Below, piece after piece: positions 1 through 5,515 of a stretch of 6,957 nucleotides of DNA; position 1 is the first letter of the stretch, and each line of letters begins with the position of its first letter. The DNA comes from a bacterium (GTDB lineage: Bacteria > Arandabacterota > Arandabacteria > Arandabacterales > JALGWA01), in NCBI GenBank assembly GCA_025774425.1, contig JALGWA010000061.1, forward strand, positions 1 to 6,957, read 5' to 3'. Under the pieces are notes generated by a model. That model was not told where the DNA came from. It saw only the letters and a list, made by a program, of their open reading frames with translations, and did not search any database. Both the position numbers and the translations under genes were made by a program.

Positions 1-422
1 TTGGAGAACCGGGAAAGTCTCGTGTCCGCGGCCTCGGCCAGACCAGTCAGGTCGAGAAGGTCCGACGCACGCCGGCGGCGCGAGCGCGCGTCCATGCCGA
101 AGAGTTCTCCGTAGAAGTCCAAGACCTCGAAGGCCGTGAGGTGCCTGTAGAAGTACGGGCGTTCCGGGAGGAAGCCCACTCTGCGCTTGACTTCCCGGCG
201 CCCGGCCCGCTCTCCGAAGAACCTGACTTCGCCCGAGTCGGCCCGCAGTATCCCCATCGCCACCTTTATCGAAGTCGTCTTGCCCGCACCGTTGGGGCCG
301 AGGTAGCCGAATATCTCGCCGGGCCTGACCTCGAGGGTCAGGGGACCCAGGGTGTAGAGGGGTCGCCTCAGGAAACCCGACTTCAGGACCTTCCTGACGT
401 CCATGAACTCGAGAACGAACAT
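1..422 (-). CDS. ABC transporter ATP-binding protein (PilH-like by position), N-terminal part; cut by left edge
   Basis: The first 140 residues of an ABC-type ATPase are visible. Residues 1-40 form the N-terminal beta region (start MFVLEFMDVRKVLKSGF). The Walker A motif GPNGAGKTT is at residues 42-50. The stretch VGFLPERPYFYRHLTAFEVL (82-101) holds the Q-loop position, occupied by Glu in LPE as is common in ABC-2 export-type ATPases. The window ends at SRFS, just before the expected signature motif, so signature, Walker B and H-loop are not visible. The ATG at 422 is chosen because GGAGA (428-432) lies 5 nt upstream; a second ATG six codons in has no such support. The gene follows pilA but is separated from it by a strong terminator. 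In Myxococcus the pilGHI genes after pilA encode an ABC transporter needed for pili, with PilH as the ATPase; equating this gene with PilH is inference from position and family. The substrate is unknown. Another ABC-2 exporter ATPase is the alternative. Confidence 0.9.
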   Translation of the reverse strand, partial: MFVLEFMDVRKVLKSGFLRRPLYTLGPLTLEVRPGEIFGYLGPNGAGKTTSIKVAMGILRADSGEVRFFGERAGRREVKRRVGFLPERPYFYRHLTAFEVLDFYGELFGMDARSRRRRASDLLDLTGLAEAADTRLSRFS

Positions 423-427
423 GACGG

Positions 428-432
428 TCTCC
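428..432 (-). promoter_or_regulatory. Ribosome binding site of the ABC ATPase gene
   Basis: GGAGA on the minus strand lies 5 nt before the ATG at 422 and decides the start over the in-frame ATG six codons later. I saw no convincing -35/-10 or -24/-12 promoter in the 78 bp between the terminator and this start. Confidence 0.6.
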
Positions 433-500
433 GATGGCTAGGGTTCGACGCTATTGTTTTCGGCGATTAGCGGGCCGAGCTTTAGCGGCCCCTGGGAGGT

Positions 501-531
501 AAGAAAAGGGCGGCAGCCGAAGCTGCCGCCC
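501..531 (-). terminator. Rho-independent terminator after pilA
   Basis: On the minus strand a perfect 10-bp GC-rich stem (GGGCGGCAGC at 531-522 pairing with GCTGCCGCCC at 517-508) closes a TTCG tetraloop (521-518). It is followed at once by TTTTCTT (507-501). It begins 23 nt after the pilA stop codon. UUCG loops are exceptionally stable, and with the T-tract on the minus side this is a directional intrinsic terminator for pilA. It should largely separate pilA transcription from the ABC gene downstream. Confidence 0.95.
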
Positions 532-554
532 GTGGATCGAAGTACAAGCCCGGA

Positions 555-977
555 CTACATACCAGTCGTCAGCGTGAGCGGGAACAATGCCGACTTGCCG
601 AAGCCCTTGATTATGTAGTCAGTGGTATTGGCCGGGTTGGCTCCGATCACTCCCTGGGCAGCGGGATCCGCGTCCCACGTGAACACGGTGGCCGCGCCCG
701 TGAAAGGATTCTCCGGATACGCACCGCCGGGACAGAGATCCTCGACCGTGTCTCCGCCCGGTGTCGCGGAGGCGCCGTCGTCAGGATATACGCCATCGCA
801 CTGCACGGCAAAGTCCTCGAAAGCGAGCTGTACGGTGTGCATGTTCGCCTTTACACTGGCTTCCTTGGCTCTGTCCTGCATGCTGATGAAGTTCGGAATG
901 GCTATAGCGGCCAGGATGCCGATGATAACCACGACGATCATCAACTCGATCAGTGTGAAACCCTTCTGGTTGAACAT
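555..977 (-). CDS. pilA: Type IV major pilin PilA, GspG-like C-terminal part
   Basis: This is a 140-residue prepilin, the subunit of the pilus fibre. It has a short class III leader MFNQKG, cleaved by prepilin peptidase PilD before Phe (G6/F7). A hydrophobic alpha1-N segment FTLIELMIVVVIIGILAAIA follows, with the conserved Glu at mature position 5 and Pro at mature 22. The mature protein is 134 residues. Residues KANMHTVQLAFEDFAVQCDGVYP continue the amphipathic helix. The C-terminal part contains PENPFTG and TDYIIKGFGKSAL, resembling GspG/pseudopilin-like small pilins. Cys60 and Cys82 of the precursor could form a disulfide. The frame stays open upstream to about 1133, but the Met at 977 is chosen because it gives a canonical leader and has GGAGGT 7 nt upstream. 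The gene follows pilR, has its own sigma-54 promoter and ends at a terminator, so it is probably monocistronic. A T2SS pseudopilin is the alternative, but the pilBTCSR context favours the major pilin. Confidence 0.96.
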   Translation of the reverse strand: MFNQKGFTLIELMIVVVIIGILAAIAIPNFISMQDRAKEASVKANMHTVQLAFEDFAVQCDGVYPDDGASATPGGDTVEDLCPGGAYPENPFTGAATVFTWDADPAAQGVIGANPANTTDYIIKGFGKSALFPLTLTTGM

Positions 978-982
978 CTCGT

Positions 983-990
983 TCACCTCC
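983..990 (-). promoter_or_regulatory. Strong Shine-Dalgarno of pilA
   Basis: GGAGGTGA on the minus strand is a near-complete anti-16S match. The GGAGGT core lies 7 nt before the ATG at 977. It fits a very highly expressed structural protein and excludes the longer open frame upstream as coding. Confidence 0.9.
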
Positions 991-996
991 TTCGCC

Positions 997-1013
997 TGGG
1001 TCCCAGTGACCCA
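997..1013 (-). promoter_or_regulatory. Hairpin in the pilA 5' untranslated leader
   Basis: TGGGTC (1013-1008) and GACCCA (1002-997) form a 6-bp inverted repeat around a 5-nt loop. It lies wholly between the predicted transcription start (about 1026) and the Shine-Dalgarno (990). No T-run follows, so it is not a terminator. It may stabilise the 5' end of the pilA mRNA or tune ribosome access; this is inference. Confidence 0.45.
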
Positions 1014-1036
1014 TATTCGATTCGACAGCCTATGGG

Positions 1037-1052
1037 AGCAAGCGGCGTACCA
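1037..1052 (-). promoter_or_regulatory. Sigma-54 (-24/-12) promoter of pilA
   Basis: TGGTACGCCGCTTGCT on the minus strand matches the sigma-54 consensus TGGCACG-N4-TTGC[A/T] at every fixed position but one (C to T at position 4). It has the invariant GG-N10-GC spacing. The predicted transcription start is near 1026, giving a leader of about 49 nt before the pilA ATG. Sigma-54 dependence of pilA, activated by PilR, is established in Pseudomonas, Myxococcus and Geobacter. Here the promoter lies next to the gene of its likely activator. Confidence 0.9.
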
Positions 1053-1082
1053 AAACGGCCGCCGGAGGACTCCCGCTACCAT

Positions 1083-1095
1083 ATTGATTTTCAAT
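1083..1095. promoter_or_regulatory. AT-rich dyad between upstream sites and sigma-54 promoter
   Basis: ATTGA-TTT-TCAAT is a perfect 5-bp dyad around three bases, set in an AT-rich patch (1081-1101) within a GC-rich region. It lies about 57-69 bp upstream of the predicted start, where DNA bending by IHF commonly assists sigma-54 activators. On the minus strand AATCAA fits the first part of the IHF consensus but the distal TTR is imperfect. It could instead be a further regulator site. Confidence 0.35.
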
Positions 1096-1116
1096 GAAAT
1101 AGCAGGTGCTCGCCGC

Positions 1117-1152
1117 ATTGCAATTTGCGTCACCCCCGCTCCTCATTGCAAT
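1117..1152. promoter_or_regulatory. Candidate PilR enhancer sites (two ATTGCAAT palindromes)
   Basis: The 8-bp perfect palindrome ATTGCAAT occurs at 1117-1124 and 1145-1152, centre to centre 28 bp. These lie about 91-126 bp upstream of the predicted pilA start. This is the usual distance for upstream activating sequences of sigma-54 activators, which bind as dimers to dyads. Assigning them to PilR is inference from position, symmetry and repetition. Confidence 0.5.
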
Positions 1153-1162
1153 CTGCATGGCC

Positions 1163-2557
1163 CTACTCGGTTTTCGCAACTTCCACCGCCTCCCTGGTGC
1201 CCGTCTCGAAGCCATAGCGCTGGAGCTTCCTGTAGAGCGTCGACGGGTTGATGCCCAGAATGGCCGCGGCCTTCTTCTTCCGCCATCCGACCCCGTCGAG
1301 CACCTTGAGCAGGTATTCCTTCTCGAGCTCCTCGAGGGTGAGATTGCAATTCGAGACGACCGATGCAGAACGCTCCCTGTTCCCGAATCTCACCTTGCGG
1401 GGAAGGTCCTCGGGCACTATCAACCTGCCGTCCTGGAGGATCACCGCCCGCTCGATGGAGTTCTCGAGTTCCCGGACGTTCCCCGGCCAATCGTACCTGA
1501 CCAGACAGTCGACGGCCTCGGAGGATATGGTCTTGGGGGCCTTTCCCGCCCGCTCGCAGTAGACCTTGAGGAAATGATCGACGAGGAGCGGGATGTCGTC
1601 TCTTCTCTCCCTCAGGGGGGGGATGCGGACGGGGATCACGTTCAGGCGGTAGTACAGGTCCGGCCTGAAGGTGCCCTCGGCGACATTCCGCTCGAGGTCG
1701 GCGTTGGTCGCGGCGATCAGCCTGACATCGACCTTGATAGGCTTCGTGCCCCCGACGGGGATGATCTCTTTCTCCTGGAGGACACGGAGGAGTTTGACCT
1801 GGATCGCCGGGCTCGTCTCCCCGACCTCGTCGAGGAAGAAGGTCCCGCCCTTGGCGACCGCGAACAAGCCCTCCTTGTCCCGCACGGCCCCGGTGAAGGA
1901 ACCCCGCACATGCCCGAAGAGCTCACTCTCGAGAAGGCCCTCGGGAAGCGCGCCGCAGTTTATGGACACGAACGGGCCGTCCGCCCTCTTGCTCTTGTAG
2001 TGGATCTCCCTGGCGATCAGTTCCTTGCCCGTCCCGCTCTCTCCGTAGATCAGTATGGTCGAATCCGTCTCGGCGACCTTGTCTATCAGGGCGAACACCT
2101 GCTTGATCTTCTCACTCTTGCCGATCGTTTTTCTGCTCGAATGGTTCTTGCGGAGCTGCTGCTTGAGGAGCTTGTTCTCCTTCTGGAGCCACCGCATTTC
2201 GATCGCCTTCTTGACCGCCTGCTTGATCTCGTCGTTGCTCGTCTGCTTGCGCAGATAGGAATATGCCCCCTTGTTGACGGCCTCGATGGCCGACTCCATC
2301 GACGCATACCCGGTCATGATTATCACGGGGACCGTCGGCTCGATCTCCTTGATCCGCGTCAGCAACTCGATGCCGTCGATTCCCGGCATCTTGATATCGG
2401 TGACCACCAGATGGAAATTCTGCTCCTTGAACTTCTCAATGGCTTCGGCGCCACATTCACACGTGGTTACTTCATATCCTTCCTTCGCGAGGAGGATATT
2501 GAGGAATTCCCGCATTCCCTCTTCGTCTTCGACAACAAGAATTCTCTCGCCTGCCAT
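1163..2557 (-). CDS. pilR: Sigma-54-dependent response regulator PilR (NtrC family)
   Basis: This 464-residue protein is the cytoplasmic activator of pilin transcription, phosphorylated by PilS. Receiver domain 1-120: acidic pocket E10-D11, phosphoacceptor D54 in VVTDIKMPG, switch T82, K104. Linker helix 120-140. Sigma-54 AAA+ domain about 145-375: Walker A GESGTGKE at 172-179, sigma-54-contact loop GSFTGA at 219-224 (usual GAFTGA), Walker B GTFFLDE near 238-244, arginine-finger region FRPDLYYRLNV. A Fis-type helix-turn-helix lies near 425-450 (KKKAAAILGINPSTLYRKL). The residue after K104 is Gln rather than the usual Pro. The start MAGERILVVEDEE is taken at 2557: it begins directly at the receiver fold, lies 2 nt after the pilS stop and has GGAG 10 nt upstream. 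An upstream in-frame ATG at 2605 would add 16 unlikely residues overlapping pilS. Other NtrC-type regulators look alike; the pil context decides the name. Confidence 0.96.
   Translation of the reverse strand: MAGERILVVEDEEGMREFLNILLAKEGYEVTTCECGAEAIEKFKEQNFHLVVTDIKMPGIDGIELLTRIKEIEPTVPVIIMTGYASMESAIEAVNKGAYSYLRKQTSNDEIKQAVKKAIEMRWLQKENKLLKQQLRKNHSSRKTIGKSEKIKQVFALIDKVAETDSTILIYGESGTGKELIAREIHYKSKRADGPFVSINCGALPEGLLESELFGHVRGSFTGAVRDKEGLFAVAKGGTFFLDEVGETSPAIQVKLLRVLQEKEIIPVGGTKPIKVDVRLIAATNADLERNVAEGTFRPDLYYRLNVIPVRIPPLRERRDDIPLLVDHFLKVYCERAGKAPKTISSEAVDCLVRYDWPGNVRELENSIERAVILQDGRLIVPEDLPRKVRFGNRERSASVVSNCNLTLEELEKEYLLKVLDGVGWRKKKAAAILGINPSTLYRKLQRYGFETGTREAVEVAKTE
1343..1350. promoter_or_regulatory. 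Third ATTGCAAT palindrome, inside the end of pilR
   Basis: The same 8-bp palindrome as the two upstream of pilA lies within the pilR coding sequence, about 320 bp upstream of the predicted pilA start. I noticed no copy elsewhere in the window by eye. It may be a distal site or a chance match. Confidence 0.25.
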
Positions 2558-2559
2558 CT

Positions 2560-4290
2560 CTACATCACTCCGGTCTGTTGTTTGACTCCGGTACAGTGTC
2601 CGCATCCGATGCGCGCCGATTGAGGTTCTTCCGCCACGCTTCTATCGATAGGCAGGTAGACTTTGACGACCGTGCCTGCACCTTTCTCGCTGTCTATCTC
2701 GATCCTGCCGCCGTGCTCGCCAACGATATTGGAGGCGATAGCCAGTCCCAAACCCGTCCCCTCCTTCTTGGTGGTGAAGAAGGGGTCGAAGACTTTCCTC
2801 AGATCGTTCCGGTCGATTCCCTTGCCGTTGTCCCTGAACATGACCCTGATGAGGTCTTCCCCCTCGGGAGATGGGCATCTCTCGAGGCTTATCTCGAGGA
2901 AACCGCCCTCCGGAAGCGCCTCGACGGCGTTGAGGGCGAGGTTGAAAAACACCTGCTTGATCCGCTCCTCATCGACATAGCCCATGAGTCCCGGCTCCGT
3001 CTCGAGACGTATTTCCACCCCCTTGCCGAACGAGGGATGGTTTCTAGCCAGGTGCACGACCTCCTGCAGTATCGAGTCCAAAGGCAGCACTGTGAACTGC
3101 GACGAGCGCGACCTCGCGAACTCGAGGAAGTCGTCCACTATCCTCCGGAGCCTGTCGGACTCCTTGACGACGAGACCCATGAGCCTCTTGTCCTCGGGCC
3201 TGACGGTGCTGTCCTTGAGCATGTCGATCGACCCGCATATGGACGCGAGCGGGGTCCTTATCTCATGTGCGATCGCCGCAGAGAGCTCGCCGAGCGCCGC
3301 AAGCCGGTCCGAGAGCCTTATCCTGTCCCTCATCTCCTTGACTTGGGTGAGATCCTGGAAGACGACGACCGCACCCCGGCGCTCGCCCACATCCCCCTTC
3401 AGCACCGATATGCTGACACCGAGGGGCACCCTCCTGCCGCCGTTGACCAGGGCGTTGACTTCACCCCTTCCCTCCTCCCTGCCGTCCCTGATCGCATCGA
3501 CGACTTTGCGGTGGAGTTCGGCTGATATCGGCACGATGACGTCGTCGATGGAGCGGCCGAGTGCCTCGTCGCGCCGCAACACGAGAATGGATTCCGCCGA
3601 CGAGTTCATCTCGGTGATGACGCCTTCCGGATCGACCGTCAACAGCCCGCTGCTCATGCTCTCGACGATCGAACTCGTATCCATGCGGGCGTGCTTGAGC
3701 TCCGATGTCGTCGTCTTGAGCCGCGCCGACGAAAGGCGGATCCGCTGTGAGAGGTAGCCGCTCAGGAACGCGATCAGGTAGAACGACGCGACCTGCAGAA
3801 CGACGTGGAATACCATGTAGCCGCTGGCGAGATCGTACGAACCCCCGCCGCCCGCCTGGCGCCACTCGAGAAGGGAAGCCGATATGTAGAGGGCCGCCGA
3901 GAGCGACGCGACGACGACCGCGCCCCTCAGGTAGAAGAAGACGCTGACCACGAAGATCGTCGCCAGGTAGAGCAGCGTCAGCTGGCTCAACGCGCCTCCT
4001 GTATGGAAGATAACGCCGGTCTCGATCGCGAGATCGGCGATGACCTGGGAGTAGACGAGCCTGTTGAGAGCGAGGCCGGACTTGAGAGCGATCCACCAGA
4101 TCGCCGTCAAGGGAAACACGACGAGCAGCAACCCGGCGACGGGGATGCCCCCTCTTATTTCGATCCCCGCACCCATCAGGAAGGCGAGGATCGAGAGCGC
4201 GACCCCCACGAGTATCGCCCTGAAGATTATGACGGACTTGCAGAGCCGCCTGAGGTCGCCGCCCTGGATGTCTGCAAACTCATTTCTCAT
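2560..4290 (-). CDS. pilS: Membrane sensor histidine kinase PilS
   Basis: This 576-residue protein is the sensor partner of PilR. The N-terminal 180 residues hold about six hydrophobic segments (near 18-40, 49-68, 81-96, 103-120, 123-141, 158-178), as in known PilS proteins, with a Gly-rich extracytoplasmic loop AGGGG (146-150). A PAS domain follows at about 205-315 (SMSSGLLTVDPEGVITEMNS). HisKA has the H-box AHEIRTP with phosphorylated H342. The HATPase_c domain has the N-box QVFFNLALNAVEALPEGG (446-463), G1 RDNGKGI (486-492), and F/G2 region FDPFFTTKKEGTGLGLAIA (501-519). A tail of about 26 residues follows, containing Cys-Gly-His-Cys at 563-566. The ATG overlaps the pilC stop as ATGA, pointing to translational coupling, and pilR follows after 2 nt. 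PilS is known in Pseudomonas to monitor PilA in the inner membrane; whether it does so here is inference. Confidence 0.95.
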   Translation of the reverse strand: MRNEFADIQGGDLRRLCKSVIIFRAILVGVALSILAFLMGAGIEIRGGIPVAGLLLVVFPLTAIWWIALKSGLALNRLVYSQVIADLAIETGVIFHTGGALSQLTLLYLATIFVVSVFFYLRGAVVVASLSAALYISASLLEWRQAGGGGSYDLASGYMVFHVVLQVASFYLIAFLSGYLSQRIRLSSARLKTTTSELKHARMDTSSIVESMSSGLLTVDPEGVITEMNSSAESILVLRRDEALGRSIDDVIVPISAELHRKVVDAIRDGREEGRGEVNALVNGGRRVPLGVSISVLKGDVGERRGAVVVFQDLTQVKEMRDRIRLSDRLAALGELSAAIAHEIRTPLASICGSIDMLKDSTVRPEDKRLMGLVVKESDRLRRIVDDFLEFARSRSSQFTVLPLDSILQEVVHLARNHPSFGKGVEIRLETEPGLMGYVDEERIKQVFFNLALNAVEALPEGGFLEISLERCPSPEGEDLIRVMFRDNGKGIDRNDLRKVFDPFFTTKKEGTGLGLAIASNIVGEHGGRIEIDSEKGAGTVVKVYLPIDRSVAEEPQSARIGCGHCTGVKQQTGVM

Positions 4291-5501
4291 TTCGCCATCA
4301 TCACGGTTACAAGCTTGAATATGGGCAGGTACATGGCGACGACCATGGCGCCGACCACCCCACCCATTACCACGATCATGATCGGCTCGATCACGGATGT
4401 CAGGCTCTCCACGGCCGTGTCGACCTCGTCGTCGTAGAAGTCGGCGACCTTGGACAACATCGCATCCAGGGCGCCCGTTTCCTCCCCGACCGAGATCATC
4501 TGGACGACCATGGGCGGAAACACCTCCGATTGCCTGAGGGGCTCGGCTATGGTCTGCCCGGTGGAGATGCTCGACTTCGTCTTCATGACGGCTTCCTTGA
4601 CTACGGCGTTCCCCGCCGCCCGCGCAGTAATCTCGAGGCCCTCGAGGATCGGAACGCCGCTGGAGACGAGCGTACCCAGTGTCCTGGTGAACCGGGCGAC
4701 CGACGCCTTGAGAAGCACCGGACCGAGAACAGGCACACTGAGGAGGAACTTGTCTATTTTCTTCTTGCCGTTCTTGGTCTTATAGTATTTGCCTATGCCG
4801 TAGAAGAGCGCGAACATGCCGCCGGCGAGCAGGTACCACTGGTTCCTCACGATATTGCTTATGCCCATGACCACTCTCGTCGGCATCGGCAACTGCCCGC
4901 CGTAGTCCGCGTACAACTTGGCGAAGGTCGGTATGATGAACACGAGCATGAAAGTCGTCGCCGCAATCGTGACGAAGAAGACCACGGCGGGATACATCAT
5001 CGCGCTTCTGATCTTCCGCTTGAGCGCGTCCATCTTCTCGAGATAGGTCGCCAGCCGCGACAGGATGACGTCGAGCACGCCGCCGGCCTCGCCCGCGTCG
5101 ACCATGTTGACATACAGGTCGCTGTAAACTTCACGATGCTTGGCCAGGGCGTCGGCCAGGGTCGATCCCGACTCGACGTCCTTCATCACCGTGTGGATTA
5201 TCTTCTTGTGATGCTCTTTCTCGGCCTGGGCCCCGAGGATGTCGAGGCACTGCACCAGCGGCAGACCCGAGTTGATCATGGTGGCGAACTGTCTCGTGAA
5301 GACGGCTAGATCCTTGGTCGATACCCCGCGTCCCCCGAACAAGCTGAACCTCGCCGCCTTCTCTTTCTCCTTGAGCGAGGTCACTGCAATCTCCTTCGAC
5401 CGGAGCTGCCTGATCACTTCGCCCCGCGACTCCGCCGCCATTTCCCCGCTGGTGACGTGCCCGCCGGGGGTCTTTCCCTTCCAGACGTAAGTAGTTGCCA
5501 A
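4287..5501 (-). CDS. pilC: Type IV pilus inner-membrane platform protein PilC
   Basis: This 404-residue polytopic protein couples the PilB/PilT motors to the growing pilus. It has two tandem GspF/T2SSF domains, about 65-190 (DLAVFTRQFATMINSGLPLV) and 265-392 (VARFTRTLGTLVSSGVPILE). Each carries the family motif (GEAGG at 137-141, GEETG at 339-343). Hydrophobic segments near 170-192, 222-240 and 372-395 fit the three-helix topology. Length is normal for the family. The start is TTG at 5501: the protein MATTYVWKGK begins as PilC proteins usually do, a GAGGTGG site lies 6 nt upstream, and no in-frame ATG lies between the pilT stop and this point. The next in-frame Met is residue 21, which would cut into the N-terminal region. 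The gene follows pilT by 14 nt and overlaps pilS by 4 nt. A T2SS GspF is unlikely beside pilT and pilSR. Confidence 0.96.
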   Translation of the reverse strand: MATTYVWKGKTPGGHVTSGEMAAESRGEVIRQLRSKEIAVTSLKEKEKAARFSLFGGRGVSTKDLAVFTRQFATMINSGLPLVQCLDILGAQAEKEHHKKIIHTVMKDVESGSTLADALAKHREVYSDLYVNMVDAGEAGGVLDVILSRLATYLEKMDALKRKIRSAMMYPAVVFFVTIAATTFMLVFIIPTFAKLYADYGGQLPMPTRVVMGISNIVRNQWYLLAGGMFALFYGIGKYYKTKNGKKKIDKFLLSVPVLGPVLLKASVARFTRTLGTLVSSGVPILEGLEITARAAGNAVVKEAVMKTKSSISTGQTIAEPLRQSEVFPPMVVQMISVGEETGALDAMLSKVADFYDDEVDTAVESLTSVIEPIMIVVMGGVVGAMVVAMYLPIFKLVTVMMAK

Positions 5502-5507
5502 CTCAAA

Positions 5508-5514
5508 CCACCTC
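5508..5514 (-). promoter_or_regulatory. Ribosome binding site supporting the TTG start of pilC
   Basis: GAGGTGG on the minus strand lies 6 nt before the TTG at 5501, immediately after the pilT stop codon (5518-5516). It is the main support for a non-ATG start of pilC. Confidence 0.65.
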
Positions 5515-5515
5515 T

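Noticed and set aside
141..470. Plus-strand open frame (109 codons) at the left end
   Set aside because: It lies opposite the ABC ATPase, whose Walker A motif and conserved regions are clear on the minus strand, and it has no recognisable features.
472..491. Second inverted repeat (GGGCCG, 8-nt loop, CGGCCC) after the pilA terminator
   Set aside because: The stem is only 6 bp, the loop is long and no T-run follows on either strand. It is not a convincing terminator or operator.
558..959. Possible conductive pilin similar to Geobacter PilA
   Set aside because: Mature F1, F24, F47, F50 and Y58 recall the aromatic pattern, but positions 27 and 32 are Met and Lys instead of Tyr and the protein has a large C-terminal part. 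Too weak to claim.
978..1133. Upstream extension of the pilin frame (52 extra codons)
   Set aside because: It would run through the predicted sigma-54 promoter and leader and place the prepilin leader internally. The Met at 977 has a canonical leader and a strong ribosome site.
1106..2623. Long plus-strand open frame (505 codons) opposite pilR
   Set aside because: It mirrors pilR in the opposite strand. Its translation is rich in Leu, Asp, Arg and Gly without recognisable domains, while the minus strand encodes a complete PilR. Such shadows are common in GC-rich coding DNA.
2578..3525. Plus-strand open frame (315 codons) opposite the pilS kinase domain
   Set aside because: No recognisable family or signal, and it lies fully within conserved HisKA/HATPase coding sequence on the other strand.
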